From: an uncultured bacterium | Lineage (GTDB): Bacteria > Actinomycetota > Aquicultoria > SKW223 > CALKMS01 | Reading direction: 5' to 3' | NCBI GenBank assembly: GCA_938091145.1 | Contig: CALKMS010000001.1 | Location: 1-5,525 of the forward strand | DNA: 5,525 bases | Shown: piece by piece, positions 1 to 5,525 of the stretch | Layout: every line of letters starts with the position of its first letter | Position numbering within the stretch: the first letter of the stretch is position 1 | Program-made: the position numbers and the translations under genes | The notes under the pieces: model-generated | The model's input: the letters and a program-made list of their open reading frames with translations, nothing else | Databases searched by the model: none | Told to the model about the DNA's origin: nothing

Positions 1-1
1 T

Positions 2-1630
2 TTTCTTTTCGGGCGTGGAAAGAAAGTTTTGCCTCTTTTTTTTGTTACATTTCTTGGATTTTTTTTAATATTTCTACCAAAACTTGAAATGGTGACTCGC
101 GCATTTTGGTTTTCAAATGTTCCTTTGAAAGTTTTGTTTACCGATTTGTCTCAAGTTTTTTATCTCCCGAAAACCTGTGGACTAGTTTTAACTCATGATA
201 CTAAATTTCAAAATGTATCTTTAACTCGCCAGGTTAATCAGTTTAATTTATTTTTGAATGGCCAGCCCTCAGGCTTTACCGGCGAAAATCCTCAAATACA
301 ACAAACAACTCATCTGTCCTTGGCTCTTAAAAAAACTCCGAGGAGGGTTTTAATTCTTGGCCTTTCGACTGGCCAGTTAATCAAAGAGGTTCTTAAACAT
401 CCAGTAAAAGAAGTTGTAGTGATAGAGCTTGATCCCGATTTGCTTCAAATATTGAAGGAAAACTTACCCGCTGATGAGGTTTCATTTCTAAAAGACAGGA
501 GGCTGAAGGTTTTTTGCGGCGATGCCCGCACGTTTTTAATGAAAAGACGAAAAAAGTTTGATTTTGCAATTTATAATTTTCCGGATCCTTGCAGCACTGT
601 TTTAGCTCGGCTTTACACTGTTGAATTTATGAAGATTGTAAAAAAAAGATTAGAGCCAGGGGGAATCTTAAGCTTTGTTGTTTCTACCAATCCCGAACAT
701 CTTTCCTGGGAATTTTATGAATATAACGGAAGCTTGATCTCGACTGTCAGAAAGGTTTTTCCTTTTGTCAGAGTAGTTCCAAGTTTCGGAGCACATGTCC
801 TTGCTTCTTCCAAAGAAATAAATCTTTCAACTGAGCTAATTTTTAAGAGGTTGGAGGAGAGAAAAATTAAGTCAAGTATTGATCCGGTTTATTTAAAACA
901 TCAGATTGAGAGAGCATCTCTTTTTACCAAAATTTTTAAGGAAGAGTTTGAGATCAATACTGATGACCGTCCAATTTCAGTTTTTCTGACCTCTCTTATC
1001 TGGCAAAGCATTGAAGGGCGCCAGCCCTTTTTTCAATATTTTCAGCTTTTCCTTTATCGCTATCCCTATGGATTATTTGTTCTCTTAATTTTTTCACCGT
1101 TTGTTTTTCTGTTTTTTAAAAAGCGTTTGAGGCTTTCCATAATATTTTCAGTCAGTCTGGCAGGAATGGTGGGAGAACTGTCCCTAATATATATTTACCA
1201 GCTCAAAAGCGGTTACATTTACTCTTACCTTGGCCTGCTACTTTCCTTGTTTATGCTTGGGCTGGCTGTTGGCGCTTTTATTTTTCGAGCAAAGGGAAAA
1301 GGCCTGAAGTTGGTGGCTTTAGGCTTGATTTTTCTTTTGTTGCTCCTTCCTTACGCTAAGAACTTCTCATTGCTTTTTCTTGCTTTGCCTTTTTACTTGT
1401 TGTTAATTAGTTTGTTAGGTTTTTTTGTCGGTTCAGTGTTTCCCTTAACGGTAGCGGAGCTAGGGGTTGAGCAAAGCAATTTAATCTATTCTATCGATTT
1501 GCTGGGGGGTGCGCTTGGAGCTTTTCTTGGTGGAGCTTTAATGTTGCCTTTACTAGGCTTAACTAAATCAAATTTTTTGGTGGCTGGAGTAGTTTTCCTC
1601 TCTATTCTTCTTCAAAAACTTGGGCGGTAA
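2..1630 (+). CDS. Membrane-embedded spermidine synthase-like protein (5' end outside window)
   Basis: The frame is open to the left edge, so the true start probably lies upstream; the first in-window start codon is TTG at 29, used here for numbering. Seen: a membrane segment at residues 4-17 (probably the last of an N-terminal block), a spermidine-synthase/Rossmann methyltransferase-like domain at about 55-325, then about seven hydrophobic segments (roughly 347-363, 371-391, 397-418, 428-441, 447-474, 486-510, 514-528). Family marks are VLILGLSTG (107-115), VIELDP (131-136), GDA (164-166), NFPDP (183-187) followed by LYTVEF, and NTDDRP (310-315). The tail pattern of FPL, then YSIDLLGGALGAFLGG, then LPLLGL is typical of the MFS-like part of fused spermidine-synthase proteins. 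In true spermidine synthases the domain transfers aminopropyl from decarboxylated SAM to putrescine. Here the catalytic Asp is Asn183 and the Asp of GGGDG is missing, so that reaction is doubtful. It converges on the Memo-AMMECR1 gene. The family call is firm; the substrate is unknown. Confidence 0.85.
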   Translation, partial: FLFGRGKKVLPLFFVTFLGFFLIFLPKLEMVTRAFWFSNVPLKVLFTDLSQVFYLPKTCGLVLTHDTKFQNVSLTRQVNQFNLFLNGQPSGFTGENPQIQQTTHLSLALKKTPRRVLILGLSTGQLIKEVLKHPVKEVVVIELDPDLLQILKENLPADEVSFLKDRRLKVFCGDARTFLMKRRKKFDFAIYNFPDPCSTVLARLYTVEFMKIVKKRLEPGGILSFVVSTNPEHLSWEFYEYNGSLISTVRKVFPFVRVVPSFGAHVLASSKEINLSTELIFKRLEERKIKSSIDPVYLKHQIERASLFTKIFKEEFEINTDDRPISVFLTSLIWQSIEGRQPFFQYFQLFLYRYPYGLFVLLIFSPFVFLFFKKRLRLSIIFSVSLAGMVGELSLIYIYQLKSGYIYSYLGLLLSLFMLGLAVGAFIFRAKGKGLKLVALGLIFLLLLLPYAKNFSLLFLALPFYLLLISLLGFFVGSVFPLTVAELGVEQSNLIYSIDLLGGALGAFLGGALMLPLLGLTKSNFLVAGVVFLSILLQKLGR

Positions 1631-3086
1631 AGCGATAAAGTTCAGCTTTTCTCCAAGCATCAGGCTCGAGACCGGCTTTTAAAGATACCTGGCGCAAGAA
1701 TTCGTTTCGATCCCAGCCCCACTCAACTGGGACTTGAGGCAAAAGCAGGCCGGAGAAGAAACCTTTTCTAATTATTAATCCGTCTCTTCCCACCAAAATT
1801 TCTCTAATGTTTTTTACTTTTTTAATGGGTGAAAGAACGGAAATTTCAATTTTAATTTGGGGTAGTTCATCTAAAGTTACAGGGGGAAAGCGAGGGTCTT
1901 GAGTGGCTGAGGCAATAGCCATTTGAGAAACTAACTGGTAAAGTGGTCTATCGCCTTCAACGTGACCAATACAACCTCTTAGTTCTCCATTTTTTTTAAG
2001 GGTGACAAAAACGCCAAATTTTTGCTGAAGATTTTCATCAGTTATTTCGAACTCAGGAATCTTTCTTTCTTTAATGTAACTTTCAAGAGTTTGGCGAGCT
2101 ATTCTCAATAAAGTTTTTTGCTCTTTTTCATTGAGAAGTTTTTCCGATTTTAAAGTTAGGGTTTTAAGAAAAGCCAGAGCTGAGTAGCCGACAACTCGAG
2201 ATTTGTCCCCTGTGACATCGCCAGAATTGCGGTAGTCAAGCAACTTGACTTTATTCGCTCCTATTTTTTTAGCCGCCTCCATCACGGTTAAAACAGGGAG
2301 AGCACCGCACATTTCACACTTTTTGTCTTTCAGTTTTTGATATAGCCTCTGGGTATCCATTTTTTGAATTTCTACGAGCCCCTGTTTATCCATTTTTACA
2401 GCCTGGTCATAAGAGTGGTAATGTGATAAGTCTGAAGAAGCAATTATTAGAATGTTTTTTTCTTCCGCCAATTTAGCTAAAGCTGATGATAAGGTTTCAA
2501 TATATTCCCAGGAAAAATTACCCATTACAATTGGGACGATTTTAAAATTTTTGAGGGTGGCCTGGAGAAAGGGGATTTGAACCTCGATTGAGTGTTCTTG
2601 AGAGTGAGCATCAGCATCGTAATAAATTGATTGACTAAACTTTACAAGCATATCGGTTACTTCTTTGTTTACCTGGACTTTTCCTAACGGTGTTTCGTAA
2701 GCATCAGCTGGGTCAATAGCAGCACCATTGACTATTGCCTGATGAGCAGGGCCAATGATAACCACAGTTTCATAGCTTCTTTCAGTAAGCAGTCTATAAG
2801 CATGGGCTGCTGTTAGTCCAGAATATTGATAGCCGGCGTGGGGGACAATTAAACCAACAAGCTCACCGTTCAAAGTGAGGGAAGGAGCAGAAACAAGAAG
2901 GCTGTAAACTTCCTGGTTTAGCGATTCTTTAGAATAAGGGTAAAAACCCATTTTTCCAGCTACTGGCAATCTTATTGTTTCTTGTTCCTGGTTTTTGGTT
3001 GAGCCTTGCTGCTTGCTCACAACTAACCAGCAAGCATAGGCGATAATGAAAGCAGCTAAAACAATCAAAAGGATTTTTGGTCCCAT
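1602..3086 (-). CDS. amrB: Membrane-anchored Memo-AMMECR1 fusion (AmmeMemoRadiSam proteins B + A)
   Basis: 494 residues from the chosen ATG at 3086. Residues 4-24 form one hydrophobic segment, probably an N-in anchor that places the rest outside the cytoplasm. Residues about 38-308 are a Memo domain: VPHAGYQYSG (81-90), GPAH (112-115), ETPLG (131-135), HSQEHSIEVQIPFLQ (161-175), SSDLSHYH (217-224), CGALP (260-264), and SGDVTGD followed by VVGYSAL. The residues matching the metal site of human MEMO1 are all present (His83, His115, Asp219, His222, Cys260). Residues about 315-492 are an AMMECR1 domain with the hallmark LRGCIG (369-374) and a C-terminal KAGLEPDAW. In many prokaryotes the two proteins are encoded with a radical-SAM enzyme (AmrS); their biochemical role is unsettled. 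The symbol covers the Memo half; the other half corresponds to amrA. The start at 3086 is preferred over ATG 3095 because AGAAGG at 3096-3101 directly abuts ATG 3095 but lies 9 bases from ATG 3086. Confidence 0.93.
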   Translation of the reverse strand: MGPKILLIVLAAFIIAYACWLVVSKQQGSTKNQEQETIRLPVAGKMGFYPYSKESLNQEVYSLLVSAPSLTLNGELVGLIVPHAGYQYSGLTAAHAYRLLTERSYETVVIIGPAHQAIVNGAAIDPADAYETPLGKVQVNKEVTDMLVKFSQSIYYDADAHSQEHSIEVQIPFLQATLKNFKIVPIVMGNFSWEYIETLSSALAKLAEEKNILIIASSDLSHYHSYDQAVKMDKQGLVEIQKMDTQRLYQKLKDKKCEMCGALPVLTVMEAAKKIGANKVKLLDYRNSGDVTGDKSRVVGYSALAFLKTLTLKSEKLLNEKEQKTLLRIARQTLESYIKERKIPEFEITDENLQQKFGVFVTLKKNGELRGCIGHVEGDRPLYQLVSQMAIASATQDPRFPPVTLDELPQIKIEISVLSPIKKVKNIREILVGRDGLIIRKGFFSGLLLPQVPVEWGWDRNEFLRQVSLKAGLEPDAWRKAELYRFTAQVFEEE

Positions 3087-3095
3087 CTTTCCCAT

Positions 3096-3101
3096 CCTTC
3101 T
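3096..3101 (-). promoter_or_regulatory. Shine-Dalgarno deciding the start of the Memo-AMMECR1 gene
   Basis: On the minus strand AGAAGG is followed at once by ATG (3095-3093) and, nine bases on, by an in-frame ATG at 3086-3084. The first ATG has no spacer and is a poor start; the second has normal spacing. The choice only adds or removes three residues before the membrane anchor. Confidence 0.6.
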
Positions 3102-3159
3102 TAAATTTTCTCAAAAATTTTTGGAATTTAAAAATGCTTGTTTGATTTGTAGTTTTTCT

Positions 3160-3185
3160 AACTTAACACTAACTTAACAACTTAA
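3160..3185. repeat. Three direct copies of AACTTAA
   Basis: Identical heptamers occur at 3160-3166, 3171-3177 and 3179-3185 with start-to-start spacings of 11 and 8 bases; the first two copies extend to AACTTAAC. They lie just downstream of the candidate minus-strand -10 box and overlap a candidate plus-strand -35 box. This could be a regulator binding site or a chance product of AT-rich sequence. Confidence 0.5.
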
Positions 3186-3299
3186 TTTTTTACTTATACC
3201 AACTAATTTTGTCACACCTTCAAAGTATCATGGAATTAGGGAGAAATTGGACGATTATTTATAAAAAGTTTGTTTATGAAAGTTTAGCATAGATGGGGA

Positions 3300-3309
3300 A
3301 AGGAGGTGA
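3300..3309 (+). promoter_or_regulatory. Perfect Shine-Dalgarno that fixes a TTG start
   Basis: AAGGAGGTGA is fully complementary to the usual 3' end of bacterial 16S rRNA. The GTG at 3306-3308 lies inside this motif and so cannot sensibly be the start; the in-frame TTG at 3315 follows the motif after five bases, which is the expected spacing. Confidence 0.85.
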
Positions 3310-3314
3310 AAAGA

Positions 3315-4640
3315 TTGTCCGTTTTGCTGAAAAATGGTTTTTTAACCAAAGAATTGATTGAGTTGTTGCTTGAGAGTTTTTTTTCTTGCGGGCGGAACCA
3401 AGAAAGGTTTTTAGAGGAATTTTCTAACTCCTCTTTCCAGCAAATTTTAAAAGGAACCACTTTAAAAAAGGTAATAAAAAGTGGAACTTTAGCGAGAAAG
3501 ATATTGGTTGATTTGTGCTTTGAAGAACCGCAAGTTTTAGAAAAAATTGCTTTGCTTCGTGGCAAAGATGGTTTTGAAATGCCAAACAAGATTACCAAAA
3601 AGGAACTTGCTTTAATTGGCGACAAGATCTCTTTGACAAATATTCTGTGGGGAGTGGCGGCTGGAGAAATTCAGCTTACTGAAGGAGCCCTAAAAGAGTT
3701 AAAAGATTTGTTGACCAAAAGCCCTTTAAATTTTCCAAATGCTTCTGAAGAATCATTAAAAACCGAAAAACAAAAAGCGAAGAAAAGCGAATTTTTATTG
3801 AGAGAAAACCTTTTGTTGAAAGAAAGAATAAAAAAACTTAAGAAGGAGAACCGCAAGTTAAAAAAGGAGACAAAAGCTTTGAGCAAGGAAGTAGATTTCT
3901 ATAAAAATCGAGTTAATAGTCAAAAGAATAAATGTAAAGTTTGTGGCAAAAAGGAAATTCTCAAAGTAGTTTCTGACGTTAAAGGAATTAACTTCGAAAT
4001 TCAAAAAATGATTGACATGGAAGACTATGGAAACTTAGGAAAGTTAATAAAAGAAAAAGAAAAGTTATTGAAGTCTTTAAAAAATGAATTAAAGAAAGTA
4101 GGAAGTAAAGTCAACAAAATAGAAAAACAGATTTGTCGTTACGGTCAGCCAAAGTTGATTCTTATTGATGGGCATAATTTGATTTTCAGAGGTTTAGACG
4201 GAGTTAGGGTTAGCGATAAAGAAATGCTTGACAGGAAAATTTTGTTGCCGGATTTTGAAAGGATATCTAGAAACAAGCTGATATTGAAGCTTTATTACGC
4301 TGCTGAGAGATTAAACTGTAAAATGAAAGTTTACTTTGACTCTGGAAGTGGGGACGGTTTCAAAAGGCTGGAAAGAGTTGAGATTTTCTATTGTTTTAAG
4401 CTAAACGGTGGAGCGGATTTTGGTTTAAAAAAAGAAATAGGAAAGATAAAAAGGGGAGAAAATGTTTTGGTTTTTACTTCTGATCGGAAGCATATTTGCA
4501 GTTATGTTCAGAAGCTTAAAAGCAAGGGTAAAACGGTCAATTGTGATAGTGTTGAGCTACTTTCAAACTACCTCTCGGAGTTGGAGGAGCTATTAAATCT
4601 CGAAGATCTTACTGACCCATTCTTTTTAGCCTGGATGTAA
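3315..4640 (+). CDS. Coiled-coil/CxxC protein with C-terminal NYN (YacP-like) nuclease domain
   Basis: 441 residues from TTG 3315. Parts in order: a helical N-terminal region of unknown family (about 1-140); a Lys/Glu-rich coiled coil (about 158-205); a knuckle KCKVCGKK with Cys207 and Cys210; a second charged helical or coiled-coil stretch (about 237-275); and an NYN/PIN-like domain (about 279-421). The last shows LILIDGHNLIF (Asp285, Asn288), VYFDS (Asp342), GGADFG (Asp368), VFTSDRK (Asp390) and a final S-VELL, matching the DGYN, FD, AD, TSD and S-EL order of YacP/Rae1-type RNases, with the predicted acidic metal-binding residues present. I infer an RNA-cutting enzyme in the cytoplasm. From memory, actinobacterial long NYN proteins also have a helical N-terminus, coiled coil and C-terminal NYN domain, so this may be a distant relative. 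The FEN-type exonuclease alternative is less likely because only the first motif fits. The nuclease fold is fairly sure, the biological role unknown. Confidence 0.8.
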   Translation: MSVLLKNGFLTKELIELLLESFFSCGRNQERFLEEFSNSSFQQILKGTTLKKVIKSGTLARKILVDLCFEEPQVLEKIALLRGKDGFEMPNKITKKELALIGDKISLTNILWGVAAGEIQLTEGALKELKDLLTKSPLNFPNASEESLKTEKQKAKKSEFLLRENLLLKERIKKLKKENRKLKKETKALSKEVDFYKNRVNSQKNKCKVCGKKEILKVVSDVKGINFEIQKMIDMEDYGNLGKLIKEKEKLLKSLKNELKKVGSKVNKIEKQICRYGQPKLILIDGHNLIFRGLDGVRVSDKEMLDRKILLPDFERISRNKLILKLYYAAERLNCKMKVYFDSGSGDGFKRLERVEIFYCFKLNGGADFGLKKEIGKIKRGENVLVFTSDRKHICSYVQKLKSKGKTVNCDSVELLSNYLSELEELLNLEDLTDPFFLAWM

Positions 4641-4653
4641 TGATTTTCGATTA

Positions 4654-4668
4654 AATTTGTTGCAAATT
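4654..4668. repeat. Short inverted repeat AATTTG-TTG-CAAATT
   Basis: A perfect 6-base inverted repeat with a 3-base centre lies in the 61-base gap after the NYN gene. The stem is mostly A:T and has no T-tract after it, so it is not a convincing terminator; it could be an operator half-site pair or chance. No other feature is visible in this gap apart from the next gene's ribosome binding site. Confidence 0.35.
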
Positions 4669-4690
4669 GGTGTTGATAAAAATCTGATAT

Positions 4691-4696
4691 GGTGAT
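4691..4696 (+). promoter_or_regulatory. Probable ribosome binding site for the TIGR04076 gene
   Basis: GGTGAT sits five bases before GTG 4702. An in-frame TGA at 4693-4695 closes the frame upstream, so GTG 4702 is the only good start. This is a weaker match than the site before the NYN gene. Confidence 0.55.
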
Positions 4697-4701
4697 TTCT
4701 G

Positions 4702-4980
4702 GTGAGCAAAAGTGAAGGCAAGAAAGTTGTAGTCGAAATTGTTGAAATCAAAGGAACTGGGAAGTGCCCGCTGGGTTTAATTAAAGGACAAAGCTGGTTA
4801 GTAGATTCAGCGGAGGTTCCGAAGGGTTTTTGTGGTTGGGCTTATAACTCAATTTTCCCGTTTATGCAGGTTTTGCGATTTGGTGGGAGTTTTCCCTGGG
4901 AGAAAGAAGGGGAAGCTCTGGTTGGCTGTCCTGACCCCCACAATAAGGTGGTGTTTAAGTTAACAGTCCAGAAAGATTGA
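4702..4980 (+). CDS. TIGR04076 family small protein
   Basis: 92 residues, normal for this family, with no signal peptide or membrane segment. The pattern matches TIGR04076 as I recall it: a GKCPLG segment (Cys22), KGFCGWAY (Cys44) after a short beta region, FGGSFPW (60-66), and GCPDPHNKVVFKL (Cys76) at the end. The three cysteines fit the recurring family positions, which suggests a metal or redox site, but the family has no established function. One difference is that the usual Cys-x-Asp-Gly near the end reads CPDP here. The start is GTG, fixed by an in-frame stop just upstream. It lies 61 bases after the NYN gene and 14 bases before the nucleotidyltransferase, whose ribosome binding site overlaps this gene's stop codon, so at least the last two genes are probably co-translated. 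Confidence 0.82.
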   Translation: MSKSEGKKVVVEIVEIKGTGKCPLGLIKGQSWLVDSAEVPKGFCGWAYNSIFPFMQVLRFGGSFPWEKEGEALVGCPDPHNKVVFKLTVQKD

Positions 4981-4985
4981 GGTAA
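4979..4985 (+). promoter_or_regulatory. Ribosome binding site overlapping the preceding stop codon
   Basis: GAGGTAA starts inside the TGA stop of the TIGR04076 gene (4978-4980) and ends nine bases before ATG 4995. This arrangement fits translational coupling of the two genes. An in-frame TAA at 4983-4985 rules out an earlier start. Confidence 0.65.
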
Positions 4986-4994
4986 CTTTTTCTT

Positions 4995-5525
4995 ATGCAA
5001 GCAGTGATTTTAGCAGCTGGACGAGGTAATCGAATGCGCCCCTTTTCCGACTTTGTTCCAAAACCGCTTTTGCCAATAAAAGGCAAGGCAGTGATTTTAC
5101 ATACACTCGAAACCTTAAAAGCATCTGGTTTTAAAAAGATAGTAATAACGGTGGGTTACTTAAGCGAAAAGGTGATTAATTTTCTTTGTGCTAATTCCCC
5201 TAGCGATTTAGAGATTGAATATGCTTTTCAAAAAAGGTTGTTAGGAAGTGCTGACGCAATCAAAGTGGCATTAGACCAAATTAACCAGGACTTTTTAGTT
5301 TTAGCCAGCGACACTGTTTTCCCTTTAAGTCAGGTTAAGAAAGTTGTTAGGATTTTTAAGGAAGGCAATTTCGAAGCAGTAGTTGGGCTAAAGTATGTGG
5401 AGGAGAGGGATTTAAGAGAAAAAAGTTCAACTTTGATTGATTCACAGGGTTTTTTGTTAAAGGTAGTTGAAAAACCAAAACCAGGCGAAGAGCTAAGCAA
5501 TGTTTCAGTAGCTCCTATTTACTTT
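4995..5525 (+). CDS. Sugar-1-phosphate nucleotidyltransferase (3' end outside window)
   Basis: The first 177 codons are present and the frame is open to the right edge. The N-terminus carries the nucleotidyltransferase signature LAAGRGNRMRP (residues 6-16), with the usual Lys-Pro of KPLLPI at 23-28. A QKRLLGSADAI segment (79-89) corresponds to the base/sugar-binding Q-x-x-LGTADAI motif, Asp106 in ASDTVF is the expected metal-binding Asp, and VVEKP (157-161) follows. The family joins a sugar 1-phosphate to an NTP to give an NDP-sugar and pyrophosphate in the cytoplasm, feeding cell-surface polysaccharide or glycan synthesis. The sequence could belong to a glucose-1-phosphate thymidylyl/uridylyl-, mannose-1-phosphate guanylyl- or GlmU-like enzyme; the missing C-terminus, where an acyltransferase-type beta-helix might follow, is needed to choose. 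It is closely coupled to the upstream TIGR04076 gene. Confidence 0.9.
   Translation, partial: MQAVILAAGRGNRMRPFSDFVPKPLLPIKGKAVILHTLETLKASGFKKIVITVGYLSEKVINFLCANSPSDLEIEYAFQKRLLGSADAIKVALDQINQDFLVLASDTVFPLSQVKKVVRIFKEGNFEAVVGLKYVEERDLREKSSTLIDSQGFLLKVVEKPKPGEELSNVSVAPIYF

Larger units (their letters stand above)
3087..3314. promoter_or_regulatory. Divergent intergenic control region
   Basis: About 230 AT-rich bases separate the divergently read Memo-AMMECR1 and NYN genes, so promoters for both should lie here. Candidates are weak. For the minus strand: TTGAAG (3223-3218) with TATAAG (3198-3193), but a 19-base spacer. For the plus strand: TTAACA (3174-3179) with TATACC (3196-3201) and a 16-base spacer, or TTGTCA (3209-3214) with TGGAAT (3231-3236) and a 16-base spacer. 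The minus-strand and first plus-strand candidates share the same TATA-like core, which would make them mutually exclusive. No tRNA, known riboswitch or terminator hairpin was recognised. Assignment as a promoter region is by position; the individual boxes are guesses. Confidence 0.4.

Noticed and set aside
3015..3086. Possible lipoprotein signal at AYAC in the Memo-AMMECR1 N-terminus
   Set aside because: The residue three before Cys is Ala rather than the usual Leu-like residue, Tyr sits at -2, and the hydrophobic stretch continues after the Cys (WLVV), which fits an uncleaved anchor better.
2929..3114. Minus-strand frame of 61 codons overlapping the start of the Memo-AMMECR1 gene
   Set aside because: It lies almost wholly inside the well-supported gene in another frame, has no family motifs, and its sequence is explained by the overlapping gene.
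3103..3120. Inverted repeat AAATTTT-CTCA-AAAATTT
   Set aside because: It is purely A:T in the stem, would be a very weak hairpin, and is expected often in sequence this AT-rich.
3284..3625. Minus-strand frame of 113 codons
   Set aside because: Antisense to the start of the NYN gene, which has a perfect ribosome binding site; no recognisable domain or ribosome binding site of its own.
3671..3886. Minus-strand frame of 71 codons rich in Phe and Ser
   Set aside because: This composition is what results from reading the Lys/Glu-rich coiled-coil coding strand in reverse.
4153..4195. FEN/DNA polymerase I-type 5' exonuclease, suggested by LILIDGHNLIFRG
   Set aside because: Only this first motif fits; the later FDS, GADFG and TSDRK order and the short domain length match NYN/YacP proteins.
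1..5525. CRISPR arrays, insertion sequences, tRNA or rRNA genes, strong intrinsic terminators
   Set aside because: No spaced repeats, transposase motifs, terminal inverted repeats, tRNA-like cloverleaf sequence or GC-rich hairpin with T-tract was seen on either strand.

Overview
This is an AT-rich window, apparently bacterial, using the standard genetic code: TAA, TAG and TGA all act as stops and no gene contains an in-frame stop. One gene carries a perfect Shine-Dalgarno sequence, AAGGAGGTGA, and starts are a mix of ATG, GTG and TTG. The gene content suggests an uncultivated or deep-branching lineage: a Memo-AMMECR1 fusion, a membrane spermidine-synthase homologue, a long NYN-domain protein and a TIGR04076 protein. 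The sequence does not fix the phylum.

Layout: (1) Positions 2-1630 (+) hold the 3' part of a large membrane protein with a spermidine-synthase-like Rossmann domain followed by about seven membrane segments; it is cut by the left edge. (2) Positions 1602-3086 (-) hold a membrane-anchored fusion of AmmeMemoRadiSam proteins B (Memo) and A (AMMECR1). These two genes converge and overlap by 29 bases at their 3' ends. (3) Positions 3087-3314 are a divergent AT-rich control region with three copies of AACTTAA. (4) Positions 3315-4640 (+) hold an uncharacterised protein with a helical N-terminus, a coiled coil, a CxxC knuckle, a second coiled coil and a C-terminal NYN/YacP-like nuclease domain. (5) Positions 4702-4980 (+) hold a small TIGR04076 protein. 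(6) Positions 4995-5525 (+) hold the start of a sugar-1-phosphate nucleotidyltransferase that runs off the right edge.

Genes 4-6 share a strand with gaps of 61 and 14 bases and may be one transcription unit. Their functions (RNA processing, unknown small protein, sugar-nucleotide synthesis) do not make an obvious pathway. The first two genes may be related functionally, since both are membrane proteins, but the AmrS radical-SAM partner expected for Memo/AMMECR1 is not in the window. The least explained item is the NYN protein, whose coiled coil-CxxC-coiled coil layout recalls a Rad50-type zinc hook joined to a predicted RNase. The second is the spermidine-synthase-like protein, which lacks acidic residues needed for polyamine synthesis.
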